Below the pieces are notes generated by a model, which saw nothing but the letters and a program-made list of their open reading frames with translations, had not been told where the DNA came from and made no database searches. A stretch of DNA of 64,000 nt from assembly GCF_007859755.1 (NCBI RefSeq), contig NZ_SJPF01000001.1:918082-982081 (forward strand), written 5' to 3'. The position numbers and the translations under genes are program-made. The stretch's first letter is position 1; every line of letters starts with the position of its first letter. The DNA is from Blastopirellula retiformator. Its GTDB lineage: Bacteria; Planctomycetota; Planctomycetia; Pirellulales; Pirellulaceae. Positions 53,026 through 61,763 of this stretch are shown here, one piece after another.

Positions 53026-53178
53026 GCGCAGCGATATCCCTTCCTGGCTAACCGAGGACCGGCGCGGAGTATGTCAGAAATGCCTCGGAAGGTGTAGAGC
53101 AATTTTGAGCGCACCGAGGGCGCATTGTCGCTCTAGTGCTGGCGCCGATGATCAGCGCGCGCTGATGCCTGGCGGCCG

Positions 53179-54834
53179 TTAGCCGCAAGCGATGGCCGAG
53201 CCGGAGGCAAGCGACTCGGCGGCGATGGCGTAATTACGGAACCGGATCGTGTAATGTTCGTTGAACCAGCTCTCAATATGGGGGAGAAATTCGGCGTCGA
53301 AGTCGGGCTCGGCGTAAACGGTCCGCCCAGTGACGTCGGCCATGATTTGCCCTTCTTTGCAGATTACCCGTCCTGCCTGAAGGACGTACCGTGGTCGCTC
53401 GAACATCGTGCGGATGTCGTCTTGCGGCGAGTAGATGGTGATGTCGGCATCGGCGCCAACGCCCAGATGTCCTTTGTGGGCCAAGCCAAGCGTGCGAGCT
53501 GGCGCTGCCCGGGTGATGATGGCGATCTCTTGCAGCGTGTACTGGCGATCGAGATCGGCCACCGTGGTGCGGCCGCCGACCTGATCATGCATCTGGCCAA
53601 TCGCCTCGCGGCGGAAATCGGCGTCCATCAGCAGGTGGATGATCTCCGGGTAACGATAGATCGCGCCGCCATTGGGGTGGTCGCTGCTCATGCAGACTCG
53701 CCACGGATCTTCGATTCGCAGATACCACTCTAGCCCGATCGCCCACTGCACCGCATGGACCATCGCCTTCTGCGGTTGGAACTCCATCGGAATCACGCCG
53801 CAGCTGCTCTCTTGCTCGCAGTCAGCCGCAAACCAGCGGTTGCCGGTCATTTCGGCCAGGTGCTGGGCGAAGGGAGCGTCGCCGGTCATGCCGAGCGTTC
53901 GTCCTGGGTTCACATGACCGACGTCGACCGTGATGTTCTCATGAGCGTTGACGTAGTCGATCAGCGCCGCGGCATTGCTGGCGAAGCTGGTTGGATCGTT
54001 TTCGTCGCCGCCGTAGCTGTGAAACTGCACATGGGCGAAATGTCCCCGGTGACCTTCCAGCGACTCCATCGTATGCAGCGCCGTGCGATAGTTGCCGGGC
54101 ATCCCCAGGTTGTTGCAGTGAATGTGCAAAGCATGAGGCAACTTCAGGCGGTCGGCCGCCGCCGCCAGTTCGCGAACCACTTGCCGTGGCGTAACGCCAA
54201 AGTGCGGGACCGGCTCGTCCAGTTGCTGCAGCGACTTGCGGCTGATTTGCTTCCAGTTTTCGACGCCGCCCGGATTGACGATTTTCATGCCGTACGCCTT
54301 GGCGGCGTGCAGCGACCAGCCGAGATACGCGTCCAGTTCGGCTCGGCGACCTTCGCGAACATGATCGAGCACGAAGTGATTGTTGCCGAACAGCAGGTAA
54401 AAGCCTTTATCGATCAGCGGCGTGTCGGCCAACTCTTCGTGGGCGTGCCGGGCATGCAGACCTGGGATCGCCGCGTCCATCGCGGTGGTGTAGCCGAGCC
54501 CGGCGAACATGTAGCCGGCGCCGAAGGTGCTGGGAACCAAGCCGCCGGTCGCGGAACGGGTATGTTCGGTTCGCGGGATACGATGATCGCGGCGATACTC
54601 GGGCGTCATCTTCCGCCCGGCGTTGACTTTGGGGCCAGCGATGTGACAGTGCAGATCGACCCCACCCGGCATCACGACATAGCCGCGAGCGTCAATGCGG
54701 CGGCTGATCTCGGGGTTCGGCTCGGTTGGCGGCGCGACCACTTTGCCGTCACGCAACCAAAGGGTCGTCACTTCGCCGTCGATGTCGTTGGCCGGGTCGT
54801 GCAGAGTTCCGTTTTCGATGGCTACGTACGACAC
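53179..54834 (-). CDS. fhcA: Formylmethanofuran dehydrogenase subunit A homologue (Fhc complex)
   Basis: This 551-residue amidohydrolase-fold protein starts with a composite domain containing RIDARGYVVMPGGVDLHCHIAG (HxH zinc ligands). ALHIHCNNLGMPGNYRTAL, FHSYGGDE and SSDHPNGGAIYRYPEI follow, the fingerprint of FmdA/FwdA. In bacteria FhcA hydrolyses or transfers the formyl group in H4MPT-linked C1 metabolism. It starts with GTG and follows trpA by 29 bp on the same strand, so it appears to be expressed with tryptophan synthase. The C subunit gene is at 28981-29742. Confidence 0.92.
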   Translation of the reverse strand: MSYVAIENGTLHDPANDIDGEVTTLWLRDGKVVAPPTEPNPEISRRIDARGYVVMPGGVDLHCHIAGPKVNAGRKMTPEYRRDHRIPRTEHTRSATGGLVPSTFGAGYMFAGLGYTTAMDAAIPGLHARHAHEELADTPLIDKGFYLLFGNNHFVLDHVREGRRAELDAYLGWSLHAAKAYGMKIVNPGGVENWKQISRKSLQQLDEPVPHFGVTPRQVVRELAAAADRLKLPHALHIHCNNLGMPGNYRTALHTMESLEGHRGHFAHVQFHSYGGDENDPTSFASNAAALIDYVNAHENITVDVGHVNPGRTLGMTGDAPFAQHLAEMTGNRWFAADCEQESSCGVIPMEFQPQKAMVHAVQWAIGLEWYLRIEDPWRVCMSSDHPNGGAIYRYPEIIHLLMDADFRREAIGQMHDQVGGRTTVADLDRQYTLQEIAIITRAAPARTLGLAHKGHLGVGADADITIYSPQDDIRTMFERPRYVLQAGRVICKEGQIMADVTGRTVYAEPDFDAEFLPHIESWFNEHYTIRFRNYAIAAESLASGSAIACG

Positions 54835-54863
54835 GGCGGTGGCGACCTGCGGTTAGAGACAGA

Positions 54864-55667
54864 TTACTCGTTGAGGGCTTCGATCAGCGTTTCGGCATAG
54901 TCGCCGATTTCGTCGATCACTTGCTCTTCGCTCTTTTCGCCGATTTCGCCCATGCGGCGGACGATCGCCGAACCGACGATCACGCCGTCGGCGACTTTCT
55001 TCAGCGTGCGGACATGCTCGGGCTGGCTAATGCCAAAGCCGATGCAGATCGGCACCTTGGTTTGGCTCCGCAGCCACGAGACGTTGTCGAGCAAGTCGGG
55101 GGGCAACTGCGTCCGTTCGCCGGTGATGCCTGCGACCGAGACGTAATAGATAAAGCCGGTTGAAGTCTCCGCGATCCGCATCGCCCGTTCGCGCGACGTG
55201 GTCGGCGTGACCAGCTGGATCAGGCTGAAGTCGTTCGCCTGGCAGATCTTGGCGAAGTCGCCTGACTCTTCGACCAGCAGGTCCGGCACGATCGCCCCGG
55301 CGATGCCGGCCGCTTTGGCGTCTTGGATGTACTGCTCGGTTCCGTGACGGTGGATGATCGCGTAGCTGACCATGGTGACCAGCGGCGCCGACATTTCCGG
55401 CGTCGTCTTGCCGGCCATCTCCAGGATTTGGCTCAGCTTGATTTTGCGCTGCAGGGCTCGCGTGTAAGAGGCCTGAATCACCGGACCGTCGGCGATCGGA
55501 TCGCTGTACGGAATACCGAGTTCGCAGACGCTGCCGCCGCGCTTGGAAAGTTCCTTCAGCGCAGCGGAAGTGACGTCAAGCGACGGATCGCCGGCGGTGA
55601 CGAAGGGGATGAACGCCTTGCGGTTTTGGGCGCGAAGGTCGGCGAATACCTGGTCGATCGAAGACAT
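54864..55667 (-). CDS. trpA: Tryptophan synthase alpha subunit
   Basis: This 267-residue TIM barrel releases indole from indole-3-glycerol phosphate. It shows FIPFVTAGDPSLDVTS, the catalytic Glu in VCELGIPYSDPIADGPVIQ and Asp in IVPDLLVEES. YYVSVAGITGER and GFGISQPEHV (phosphate site) follow. The gene lies 48 bp after trpB and 29 bp before fhcA. Length is normal. Confidence 0.96.
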   Translation of the reverse strand: MSSIDQVFADLRAQNRKAFIPFVTAGDPSLDVTSAALKELSKRGGSVCELGIPYSDPIADGPVIQASYTRALQRKIKLSQILEMAGKTTPEMSAPLVTMVSYAIIHRHGTEQYIQDAKAAGIAGAIVPDLLVEESGDFAKICQANDFSLIQLVTPTTSRERAMRIAETSTGFIYYVSVAGITGERTQLPPDLLDNVSWLRSQTKVPICIGFGISQPEHVRTLKKVADGVIVGSAIVRRMGEIGEKSEEQVIDEIGDYAETLIEALNE

Positions 55668-55715
55668 GCGTAGGGGTAACTTTCCGTACCAGCGGACAAA
55701 GGGTTGAGGCGTTGC

Positions 55716-56942
55716 TTATTTCCGCTCTTCTTTCAGCCGAGCGATTTCGGCGGCGTCCTTATCGCCACGTCCCGAAAGGCAAATCACGACGATCTGGTCC
55801 GACGATTTCTCGGCCGCGACTTTCATGCCGGCCGCGATGGCGTGCGACGACTCCAGCGCCGGCAAGATTCCTTCGCAACTGGCCAACGCGTCAAACGCGT
55901 CGAGGGCGGCGTTGTCTTTGCAGTCGGTGTAGCGAACGCGACCGGTATCTTTCCAGTAGCTGTGCTCCGGACCGACGCCGGGATAGTCGAGACCCGCCGA
56001 GATCGAATGGACGTCGCAGGTCTGACCATCGTCGTCTTGCATGACGTAGCTGTAACTGCCGTGCAACACGCCAGGGCTGCCGAAGGTGAGCGGCGAAGCG
56101 TGATCGCCGGCGCCGTCGCTGCGGCCGCCTGCCTCGACGCCGACCAGTTCGACTTCTTTATCTTCGATGAACGGATAGAACATCCCGGCCGCATTGCTGC
56201 CGCCGCCAACGCAAGCGACGACCGAATCGGGCAATCGGCCGAAGCGGGCCAACGACTGGACGCGGGCTTCGCTGCCGATCACCGATTGGAAGTCGCGAAC
56301 GATCTGCGGGAACGGATGCGGGCCGACGACGCTGCCGAGAATGTAGTGGGTCGTATCGACCGACGACATCCAGTCGCGCATCGCTTCGTTGATCGCGTCG
56401 CGCAAGGTTCGAGAGCCGGTCGTGACCGGGCGAACTTCGGCGCCCAGCAGTTTCATGCTGAAGACGTTGGGCGCTTGGCGACGGATGTCTTCTTCCCCCA
56501 TGTAGACGACGCAGGGAATGCCAAAGTGGGCGCACGCGGTGGCGGTCGCTACGCCATGTTGGCCGGCGCCGGTTTCGGCGATCACCCGCTGTTTGCCCAT
56601 CCGCAAGGTGAGCAGCGCCTGGCCGAGCGTGTTGTTGATCTTGTGGGCGCCGGTGTGATTCACATCTTCCCGCTTCAGCCAGATCTGGGCGCCGCCACAT
56701 TTTTCGCTAAGGCGCTTGGCGTGATAGAAGGGGGAAGGGCGGCCGACGAAGTCTTGCAGCAACTGGTCAAGTTCGGCCTGAAACGCTGGGTCGGCTTTCG
56801 CTTTGGCGTACTCGACCGCCAGCTGGTCGAGGGCTCGCGTCAACGTCTCCGGCACATAACGTCCGCCGAAGGCGCCATATCGACCGGTGGCGTCCGGAAC
56901 ATTCGCCGAGGCGGTGCCGACAGATTCGCTAGCAGGATTCAT
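55716..56942 (-). CDS. trpB: Tryptophan synthase beta subunit
   Basis: This 408-residue PLP enzyme joins indole and serine. The start region carries [10 protein letters not shown]. The cofactor lysine is in [34 protein letters not shown] follows, and the phosphate loop is [17 protein letters not shown] 56942 is chosen; a TTG at 56991-56993 would add 17 residues. It is the first gene of the trpB-trpA-fhcA series, with about 320 bp upstream to mutM. Confidence 0.96.
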   Translation of the reverse strand: MNPASESVGTASANVPDATGRYGAFGGRYVPETLTRALDQLAVEYAKAKADPAFQAELDQLLQDFVGRPSPFYHAKRLSEKCGGAQIWLKREDVNHTGAHKINNTLGQALLTLRMGKQRVIAETGAGQHGVATATACAHFGIPCVVYMGEEDIRRQAPNVFSMKLLGAEVRPVTTGSRTLRDAINEAMRDWMSSVDTTHYILGSVVGPHPFPQIVRDFQSVIGSEARVQSLARFGRLPDSVVACVGGGSNAAGMFYPFIEDKEVELVGVEAGGRSDGAGDHASPLTFGSPGVLHGSYSYVMQDDDGQTCDVHSISAGLDYPGVGPEHSYWKDTGRVRYTDCKDNAALDAFDALASCEGILPALESSHAIAAGMKVAAEKSSDQIVVICLSGRGDKDAAEIARLKEERK

Positions 56943-57261
56943 TCGCACTTTGCGGGGAAAGGGGTTAAGCGGGGCGTTTACAGAGGTGGACAAAGTCGCC
57001 CGTCCAAGGTTCGAGTATCAATGGAAGCTTTTGGGGGGTCAAGTAGAGGGGAGTAAGTGTCCGGGTGGCATTGGCGCCTAGCGGCTCACACTAACCCGAG
57101 GCGCGAGCCGAGGGAATGCGGCCCAAACTAAGATCCAACGTGTCAAATTCGAGCTGGCGTCACTCGAATAGCGGCCGCATTCATTGTCACGAAGACGTGG
57201 CGCCGGCGCCCGCATAGAATAGGAATACCTGTACTGTATTTCTCCCCACCCCCACCACGCC
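56943..57261. promoter_or_regulatory. Divergent promoter region of trpB and mutM, with a dispersed-repeat remnant
   Basis: The stretch 57080-57117 (CACTAACCCGAGGCGCGAGC) resembles the CTAGCCCGAAGCGCAAGCGAGGG repeats that I recall from planctomycetes. A 10-bp perfect inverted repeat GAATGCGGCC (57114-57123) / GGCCGCATTC (57173-57182) spans the middle. No trp attenuator with tandem Trp codons is visible. Confidence 0.5.
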
Positions 57262-58113
57262 ATGCCGGAACTGCCAGAAGTCGAAACGATGCGCCGCGGG
57301 ATTCTCTCGATCGTCGGCGGCAAAGTGGCCGATGTCGCCAAACCCCCCTGTGCTCGCCGTCCGATCTTGCTCTCACCGGGGATCGCCGCATTCCGTCGCC
57401 GCACGGCCGGGCGGACGATCACCGCGATCGACCGGGTCGGCAAACGGGTGGTGATCGTTCTGGAGGGGGGAGATCGCATCGTGCTCGAACCGCGGATGAC
57501 CGGGCTGGTGCTATTGGCCGACCCCCCAACCCGCGACCATCTGCGGTGGGTGATGACGCTGGAAGATTGTGCGGTCGAAAAAGTGTGGTTCTGGGACCGT
57601 CGCGGGCTCGGATCAGTCCGGCTGTTCACTGAACGGGAATTCATCGCCGAGTTCACCGAAAGCGGCAAGATCGGCCCTGACGCGTTGGCCATCAGCTGGC
57701 AAGAGCTACGCAGCCGCCTCGAGAAAAGCCGCCGGGCGGTCAAAGTGGCGCTGCTCGATCAGAAAGCGGTCTGCGGCGTCGGCAACCTGTACGCGGCTGA
57801 ATTGTTGCATGTCGCGGGCGTTCATCCCGAAACGCCATGCGATGCGATCTCAACTGCTGCCTGGAAGAAGATCCACACCGCGATGATCGACGTGCTGCAA
57901 GAGGCGATTCGCTACGAAGGCTCAACCCTTGGCGATGGAACCTACCGCAACGCGCTGAATAAGGATGGGGGTTACCAAAACTGTCATCGCGTGTATGGCC
58001 GCGAAGGGGAGCTATGTCGGACATGCGGGAAAAAAGAAGTGATCCGCATTGTGCAAGCGCAGCGGGCGACGTTCTATTGCGAGCGGTGTCAGAATAGGAA
58101 TCGGTCGCACTGA
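57262..58113 (+). CDS. mutM: Formamidopyrimidine-DNA glycosylase
   Basis: This 283-residue repair enzyme removes 8-oxoguanine. The catalytic Pro2-Glu3 are in MPELPEVETMRRG. The beta-sandwich follows, then DQKAVCGVGNLYAAELL (H2TH). The C-terminal zinc finger has cysteines CRTCGKKEVIRI ... YCERCQ (C-x2-C-x16-C-x2-C). Length is normal. The last 370 bp are also open on the opposite strand, belonging to a decayed gene. Confidence 0.95.
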   Translation: MPELPEVETMRRGILSIVGGKVADVAKPPCARRPILLSPGIAAFRRRTAGRTITAIDRVGKRVVIVLEGGDRIVLEPRMTGLVLLADPPTRDHLRWVMTLEDCAVEKVWFWDRRGLGSVRLFTEREFIAEFTESGKIGPDALAISWQELRSRLEKSRRAVKVALLDQKAVCGVGNLYAAELLHVAGVHPETPCDAISTAAWKKIHTAMIDVLQEAIRYEGSTLGDGTYRNALNKDGGYQNCHRVYGREGELCRTCGKKEVIRIVQAQRATFYCERCQNRNRSH

Positions 58114-58470
58114 ACGCGGTTTTCGATTCAGGCGTTTCCAGGAGTCTTTCGGGAATCTGGGAGCAAAAAGTATCGGCGCCGGGCAAACCGGTTTCGTAAC
58201 GGAGTAGGGGGAAGATCTCCAGCAGTTGCTCTCGGCTTTCGATCTTCGTCATCACCGAGACGTTCACCCAATGCGGCGAATGTTGCACGATCCAAGTGCT
58301 GGGCGTCTTGGGTGGCGCTGGGGCGAAGACTTCGATGCGTTGCACTTCGTCCAGTGTGCCATGTCGTACGGTCGTTGAGACGCGAACCGAAAGGTAGCCA
58401 ATCACGACGAAGATGATCAGTGCTAAGCTGCCGACGAAGTAGTTGCGAGGGAATATGCAATTCTCCTGCG
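58113..58470 (-). pseudogene. Membrane-anchored hypothetical protein, start codon mutated
   Basis: The minus frame encodes a membrane segment (YFVGSLALIIFVVIGYLSV) and a soluble part (STWIVQHSPHWVNVSVMTKI ... LRYETGLPGADTF). An AGGAG box (about 58465) stands six bases before ATA, where ATG would be expected; no ATG, GTG or TTG is in frame nearby. The frame then runs on antisense into mutM instead of ending, while a neighbouring frame stops at 58128. This suggests mutations at both ends. Confidence 0.5.
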
Positions 58471-58563
58471 CTCGGGTAGAACTGCCGACTACCAATCTCC
58501 AGGAACTGCCCACGTCTTGTTGCGTGCAAACGACGCGAGCTGTCCCTGGGACGTACGCGTTGC

Positions 58564-58920
58564 TTACTTGCGCAGCTCGACGACCTCTCCGCCGGCATGG
58601 GTCAGCAGGCCCTTCAGGATCTGGTCGGTTAGCTGCTCGCGGACCATGTATTGAACGCTGCCGTCGTACTGGGCGACGTTGATTCCGTCTCCAGGGCCGG
58701 GCAAGAGGGACTGCATCGGAAAGGTGAGGTCGACCTCAAAGTCATCGGGGCGAGTCCAGATCACCGCGTCGGCCTCGGGCGTTTCGATAACCGCCAGCGT
58801 ATTGGAGGCGCCGTCGGTCATATCGGCGAAATTCAGGTCGCCTGGCTTACTGGCAGGCAGACTTTCGCCCAACGGACGTTGGTAGCGAGTCCGGCCTTCT
58901 TTGGCTAACGCCGCGGCTTT
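58564..58920 (-). pseudogene. DUF1559-type protein, C-terminal remnant
   Basis: The frame carries NFADMTDGASNTLAVIE, AVIWTRPDDFEVD, GINVAQYDGSVQYM and LLTHAGGEVVELRK, the C-terminal third of the planctomycete DUF1559 (pseudopilin-like) proteins. The N-terminal methylation site and main body are missing. It abuts the ECF sigma factor remnant, as if a deletion had joined the two genes. Confidence 0.65.
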
Positions 58921-59149
58921 GCGTCAAGGCTTCGTTGCGTACGACCCGGTACAGCCAGGCTGCGCAATTGGTCGGCGGCGAGCTTTGGCGGGTCAGTTTG
59001 ACGAAGGCGCACTGGACGGCGTCTTCGGGATCGGGGCAGAGCTGCCGGGCGTACAGGGTCAATGCTTCGGTATACCGATCGAGCAACTGGCCGATCTCGC
59101 GGGAAATCCCCGGGCGAGACTTGGGTTGCTGATTGGGCGTTTCCGACAA
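58847..59149 (-). pseudogene. ECF sigma factor, N-terminal remnant
   Basis: This 100-residue frame has ECF region 2 (ALTLYARQLCPDPEDAVQCA, FVKLTR, NCAAWLYRVVRNEALT). Region 4, which binds the -35 element, is missing. After NEALTQS the sequence turns into junk in this frame, while the DUF1559 remnant is read in another. It is probably an inactive sigma gene whose target may have been the adjacent locus. Confidence 0.65.
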
Positions 59150-59274
59150 GGCGTTGCTCCCGCGTGGTTTATAGATAGGACGCCGCCAAGCCTGTCAATT
59201 TCCCAGAAATTGCGGAAATGTCGAAAACGGAAGAGAAAAATCCAGAAACCGCGGTCGAAGAAGTCATCGCGCAC

Positions 59275-59308
59275 GAAAAAAGCCCGCGAGATTATCACGC
59301 GGGCTTTT
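59275..59308. terminator. Bidirectional rho-independent terminator after the tail-specific protease
   Basis: The stem AGCCCGCG / CGCGGGCT has a 9-nt loop, with a run of six A on the left and TTTT on the right. It closes the minus-strand protease gene 24 bp after its stop. Confidence 0.85.
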
Positions 59309-59331
59309 GGTATATCAGTCGATGTCGCTCA

Positions 59332-61413
59332 CTACTTGTTGGCGGCGACGCGACCTTGTTCCAGCAGTTTGACGTAGTCCGAGGTGACGTCGATCACTTC
59401 GTCGAAGTAGAAGTCTTTCTTGACCACTTCTTCGGGGTTGTCGTTGTCTTCCTCAAACTGTTCCTGCTCGGTCTTTTCCTTGTCGAGCTCTTTTCGCTCG
59501 GCCAGGTATTCCTGTTCGTTCAGGTTGACCGCTTTACGATTCTTTTGCTCGACGTAGCGGACGATGTTCTTCTCGACTTTCTGGAAGTCGGTCGAATCCT
59601 TGACCCGAGCGTCGGCGTCGGCCTGCAACTGCGTCAGCAAGTCGCTGCTGACCATGTTGTAGATCGTGTACTGAGCTTGCGGAATCTTGTCCCAGGCGAT
59701 CGCATAGTCGAGGTCGCCTTCGCCGATGTCCATGTGGGTAGTGATCCACGGCAGGACGACGTCGGCTTCAACGCCGCGACGCTGCGTGCTTTCGCCGTTG
59801 GGGCGATAGAACTGCTGCATCGTGATCTTCAGGGCGCCATAGTTCGGCGGGTTCGGAACTGGGAAGAGCTGGCTGCCCAGGTCGAGCAAGCTTTGCACGG
59901 TCCCTTTGCCGTGGGTCGCTTCGTCGCCGACGATGATGCCGCGCTTGTAGTCTTGGATGGCGCCAGCCAGAATCTCGCTGGCCGAGGCGCTCAGCTTGCT
60001 GGTCAGCACGACCAACGGGCCTTTCCAGACCATGCCGCGATCGGTGTCGTCGTAGGCTTGGATGTTGCCGTTGGAGTCTTTGACCTGCACGACCGGGCCT
60101 TGATCGATGAACAACCCGGTCAGGTTGATCGCTTCGGTCAGGCTACCGCCGCCATTGCGACGCAGGTCGAGGATGACCGCTTGAACGTCTTTGTCGTTGA
60201 AGTCGTCCAGCAGTTTGCGAACGTCGCGGGTGGTGCTCTTGAAGTCGCCCAATCCGCGGCGAGCGGCGTCCATGTCCATATAGAAGCTGGGCAGGTCGAT
60301 CCAGCCGACACGCAGCGTGCGGCCATCTTCGGTCTGGTGATCGATGATCTCGCCGCGGGCTTCGCTATCCTTCAGCGCGATCTTAGCGCGGGTCACGTTG
60401 TGGATGACCGTGTCGCCGGTTCCCTTGGCTTTGACGCCCAGGCGAACGACCGTGCCAGCCTTGCCGCGGATCATGTCGACCACGTCATTCAGCTTCATGT
60501 CGACGACATCCATCATTTCGCCATCGGCGCCTTGGCCGACGCTGACGATGGTGTCTTCCGGATGGATCTTGCCGTACTTGTCGGCGGCGCCGCCGGGGAT
60601 GACCTTGGTCACCTTCACGATGCCGTCTTCCGACAACAGAGCGGCGCCAATGCCGTCCAGCTGAAGACGCATGCTGATGTTGAAGTTCTCCAGCGTCGAC
60701 GGCGACATGTAGGTGGTGTGCGGGTCGAACGACGAAGTCATCGACGTCAGGAACATCTCGAGCAGCTCGTCCGAGCTGGTCTGCGACATGCGACGCGCGA
60801 AGCTTTTGTAGCGGCGATGGATCTTCTCTCGCGATTCTTCCAGAGTCTTGCCGTCCGCCTTTTCCGACAGAATGTCGAATTTAACGCGTTGGCGCCAACG
60901 GTCGTACGCTTCCTGTTCGTTCTTGGGATAGGCGATCTTGTCGGCGTCGGTGATGAACATCTCCTTCTTCTCGAAGTCGAGGTCCGATTCCAACACTTGA
61001 TCGACCATCGCGACTCGCTCGTTGACGCGCTTCAGGAAGCGGTCAAACACGGTCCGCGAGAAGCTGACGTCGCCAGCGTTGATCATGTCGTCCAGTTTGT
61101 CCCGATTGGCGGCGAACTCGTCGACGTCGCTCTGATAGAAGTAGAGCTTCAGCGGGTCCAGGGTCTTCAGGAATTGGTCGAAGGCCCGCTGCGACATTTC
61201 GTCGTCGATCGGGTGATTCGACAGGTGATCCTTTTTCATCAGCTGCGTCACGGCGAAGGCGACGCGGCGCTCGCTTACTTTCGGAGCGATTTGGGCCGAC
61301 GATTGACTCGGCAGAAATACGAAAATCGAGGAGAGAAGAAACGACGCGAACGTCAAGACGCGAAATGCGCCAGGGCGACGCCAACTTTTCCCAATAACGG
61401 TCGTTGGGTGCAT
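59332..61413 (-). CDS. Carboxy-terminal processing (tail-specific) protease, S41A family
   Basis: This 693-residue periplasmic protease resembles Prc. The signal peptide is at residues about 17-40 (FRVLTFASFLLSSIFVFL, then SAQI). A helical N-terminal domain follows (about 45-240). Next are a PDZ domain (about 240-330, IGAALLSEDGIVKVTKVIPG) and the protease core with the Ser in KLSASASEILAGA (about 483) and the Lys in THGKGTVQ (about 503). A C-terminal DUF3340-like helical part is rich in Lys/Glu. It degrades or trims proteins marked by nonpolar C-termini. The long opposite-strand frame here is only codon bias. Confidence 0.94.
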   Translation of the reverse strand: MHPTTVIGKSWRRPGAFRVLTFASFLLSSIFVFLPSQSSAQIAPKVSERRVAFAVTQLMKKDHLSNHPIDDEMSQRAFDQFLKTLDPLKLYFYQSDVDEFAANRDKLDDMINAGDVSFSRTVFDRFLKRVNERVAMVDQVLESDLDFEKKEMFITDADKIAYPKNEQEAYDRWRQRVKFDILSEKADGKTLEESREKIHRRYKSFARRMSQTSSDELLEMFLTSMTSSFDPHTTYMSPSTLENFNISMRLQLDGIGAALLSEDGIVKVTKVIPGGAADKYGKIHPEDTIVSVGQGADGEMMDVVDMKLNDVVDMIRGKAGTVVRLGVKAKGTGDTVIHNVTRAKIALKDSEARGEIIDHQTEDGRTLRVGWIDLPSFYMDMDAARRGLGDFKSTTRDVRKLLDDFNDKDVQAVILDLRRNGGGSLTEAINLTGLFIDQGPVVQVKDSNGNIQAYDDTDRGMVWKGPLVVLTSKLSASASEILAGAIQDYKRGIIVGDEATHGKGTVQSLLDLGSQLFPVPNPPNYGALKITMQQFYRPNGESTQRRGVEADVVLPWITTHMDIGEGDLDYAIAWDKIPQAQYTIYNMVSSDLLTQLQADADARVKDSTDFQKVEKNIVRYVEQKNRKAVNLNEQEYLAERKELDKEKTEQEQFEEDNDNPEEVVKKDFYFDEVIDVTSDYVKLLEQGRVAANK

Positions 61414-61763
61414 GCCAATCCCTTACGTTGAAACTGTATGTGTGTGGTTGGAGTGGCGAAGAGGGCCAAATGTGGGGCTGGGACGGGGTTATAACCGATC
61501 CTATCCACAGGGTCTACGTCACTCAAGCTGACGCGGTTTGCCTGATTTAACCCCGTACTGGTGAGATGTTTTCAATTTTTACGTGTGATAGTTGCGATCG
61601 GCAAGTTTTTCTTGCGGTTCATTTTTCAGAACCAAAGAAAACCGGCCGCCGCTCCCCCTATTGCGGCTGGCTTCTTTGGGTAGGTTTGACGTAAGATAAG
61701 GAAAGCTATCGATTTAAACGCGAAAGATCACGCCCGGCGCCAAGCGCCTCCGAGCGGAACAAT
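61414..61763. promoter_or_regulatory. Divergent promoter region with a long hairpin
   Basis: These 350 bp precede the tail-specific protease (minus) and the sigma54 activator (plus). A hairpin at 61631-61680, CCAAAGAA / TTCTTTGG with inner GCCGC / GCGGC, stands about 85 bp before the activator start. It could be a regulatory or terminator structure. No -24/-12 (GG/GC) promoter is obvious. Confidence 0.45.

Noticed and set aside
56943-57261. Trp attenuator before trpB
   Set aside because: No leader peptide with tandem Trp codons and no terminator/antiterminator pair is visible.
57740-58112. Minus-strand frame overlapping the 3' part of mutM
   Set aside because: mutM with its zinc finger is certain; the overlap is a run-on of the decayed membrane protein frame.
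59218-61431. 737-codon open frame antisense to the tail-specific protease
   Set aside because: The protease on the other strand has all catalytic motifs. The antisense product is a Val/Asp/His-rich mirror.
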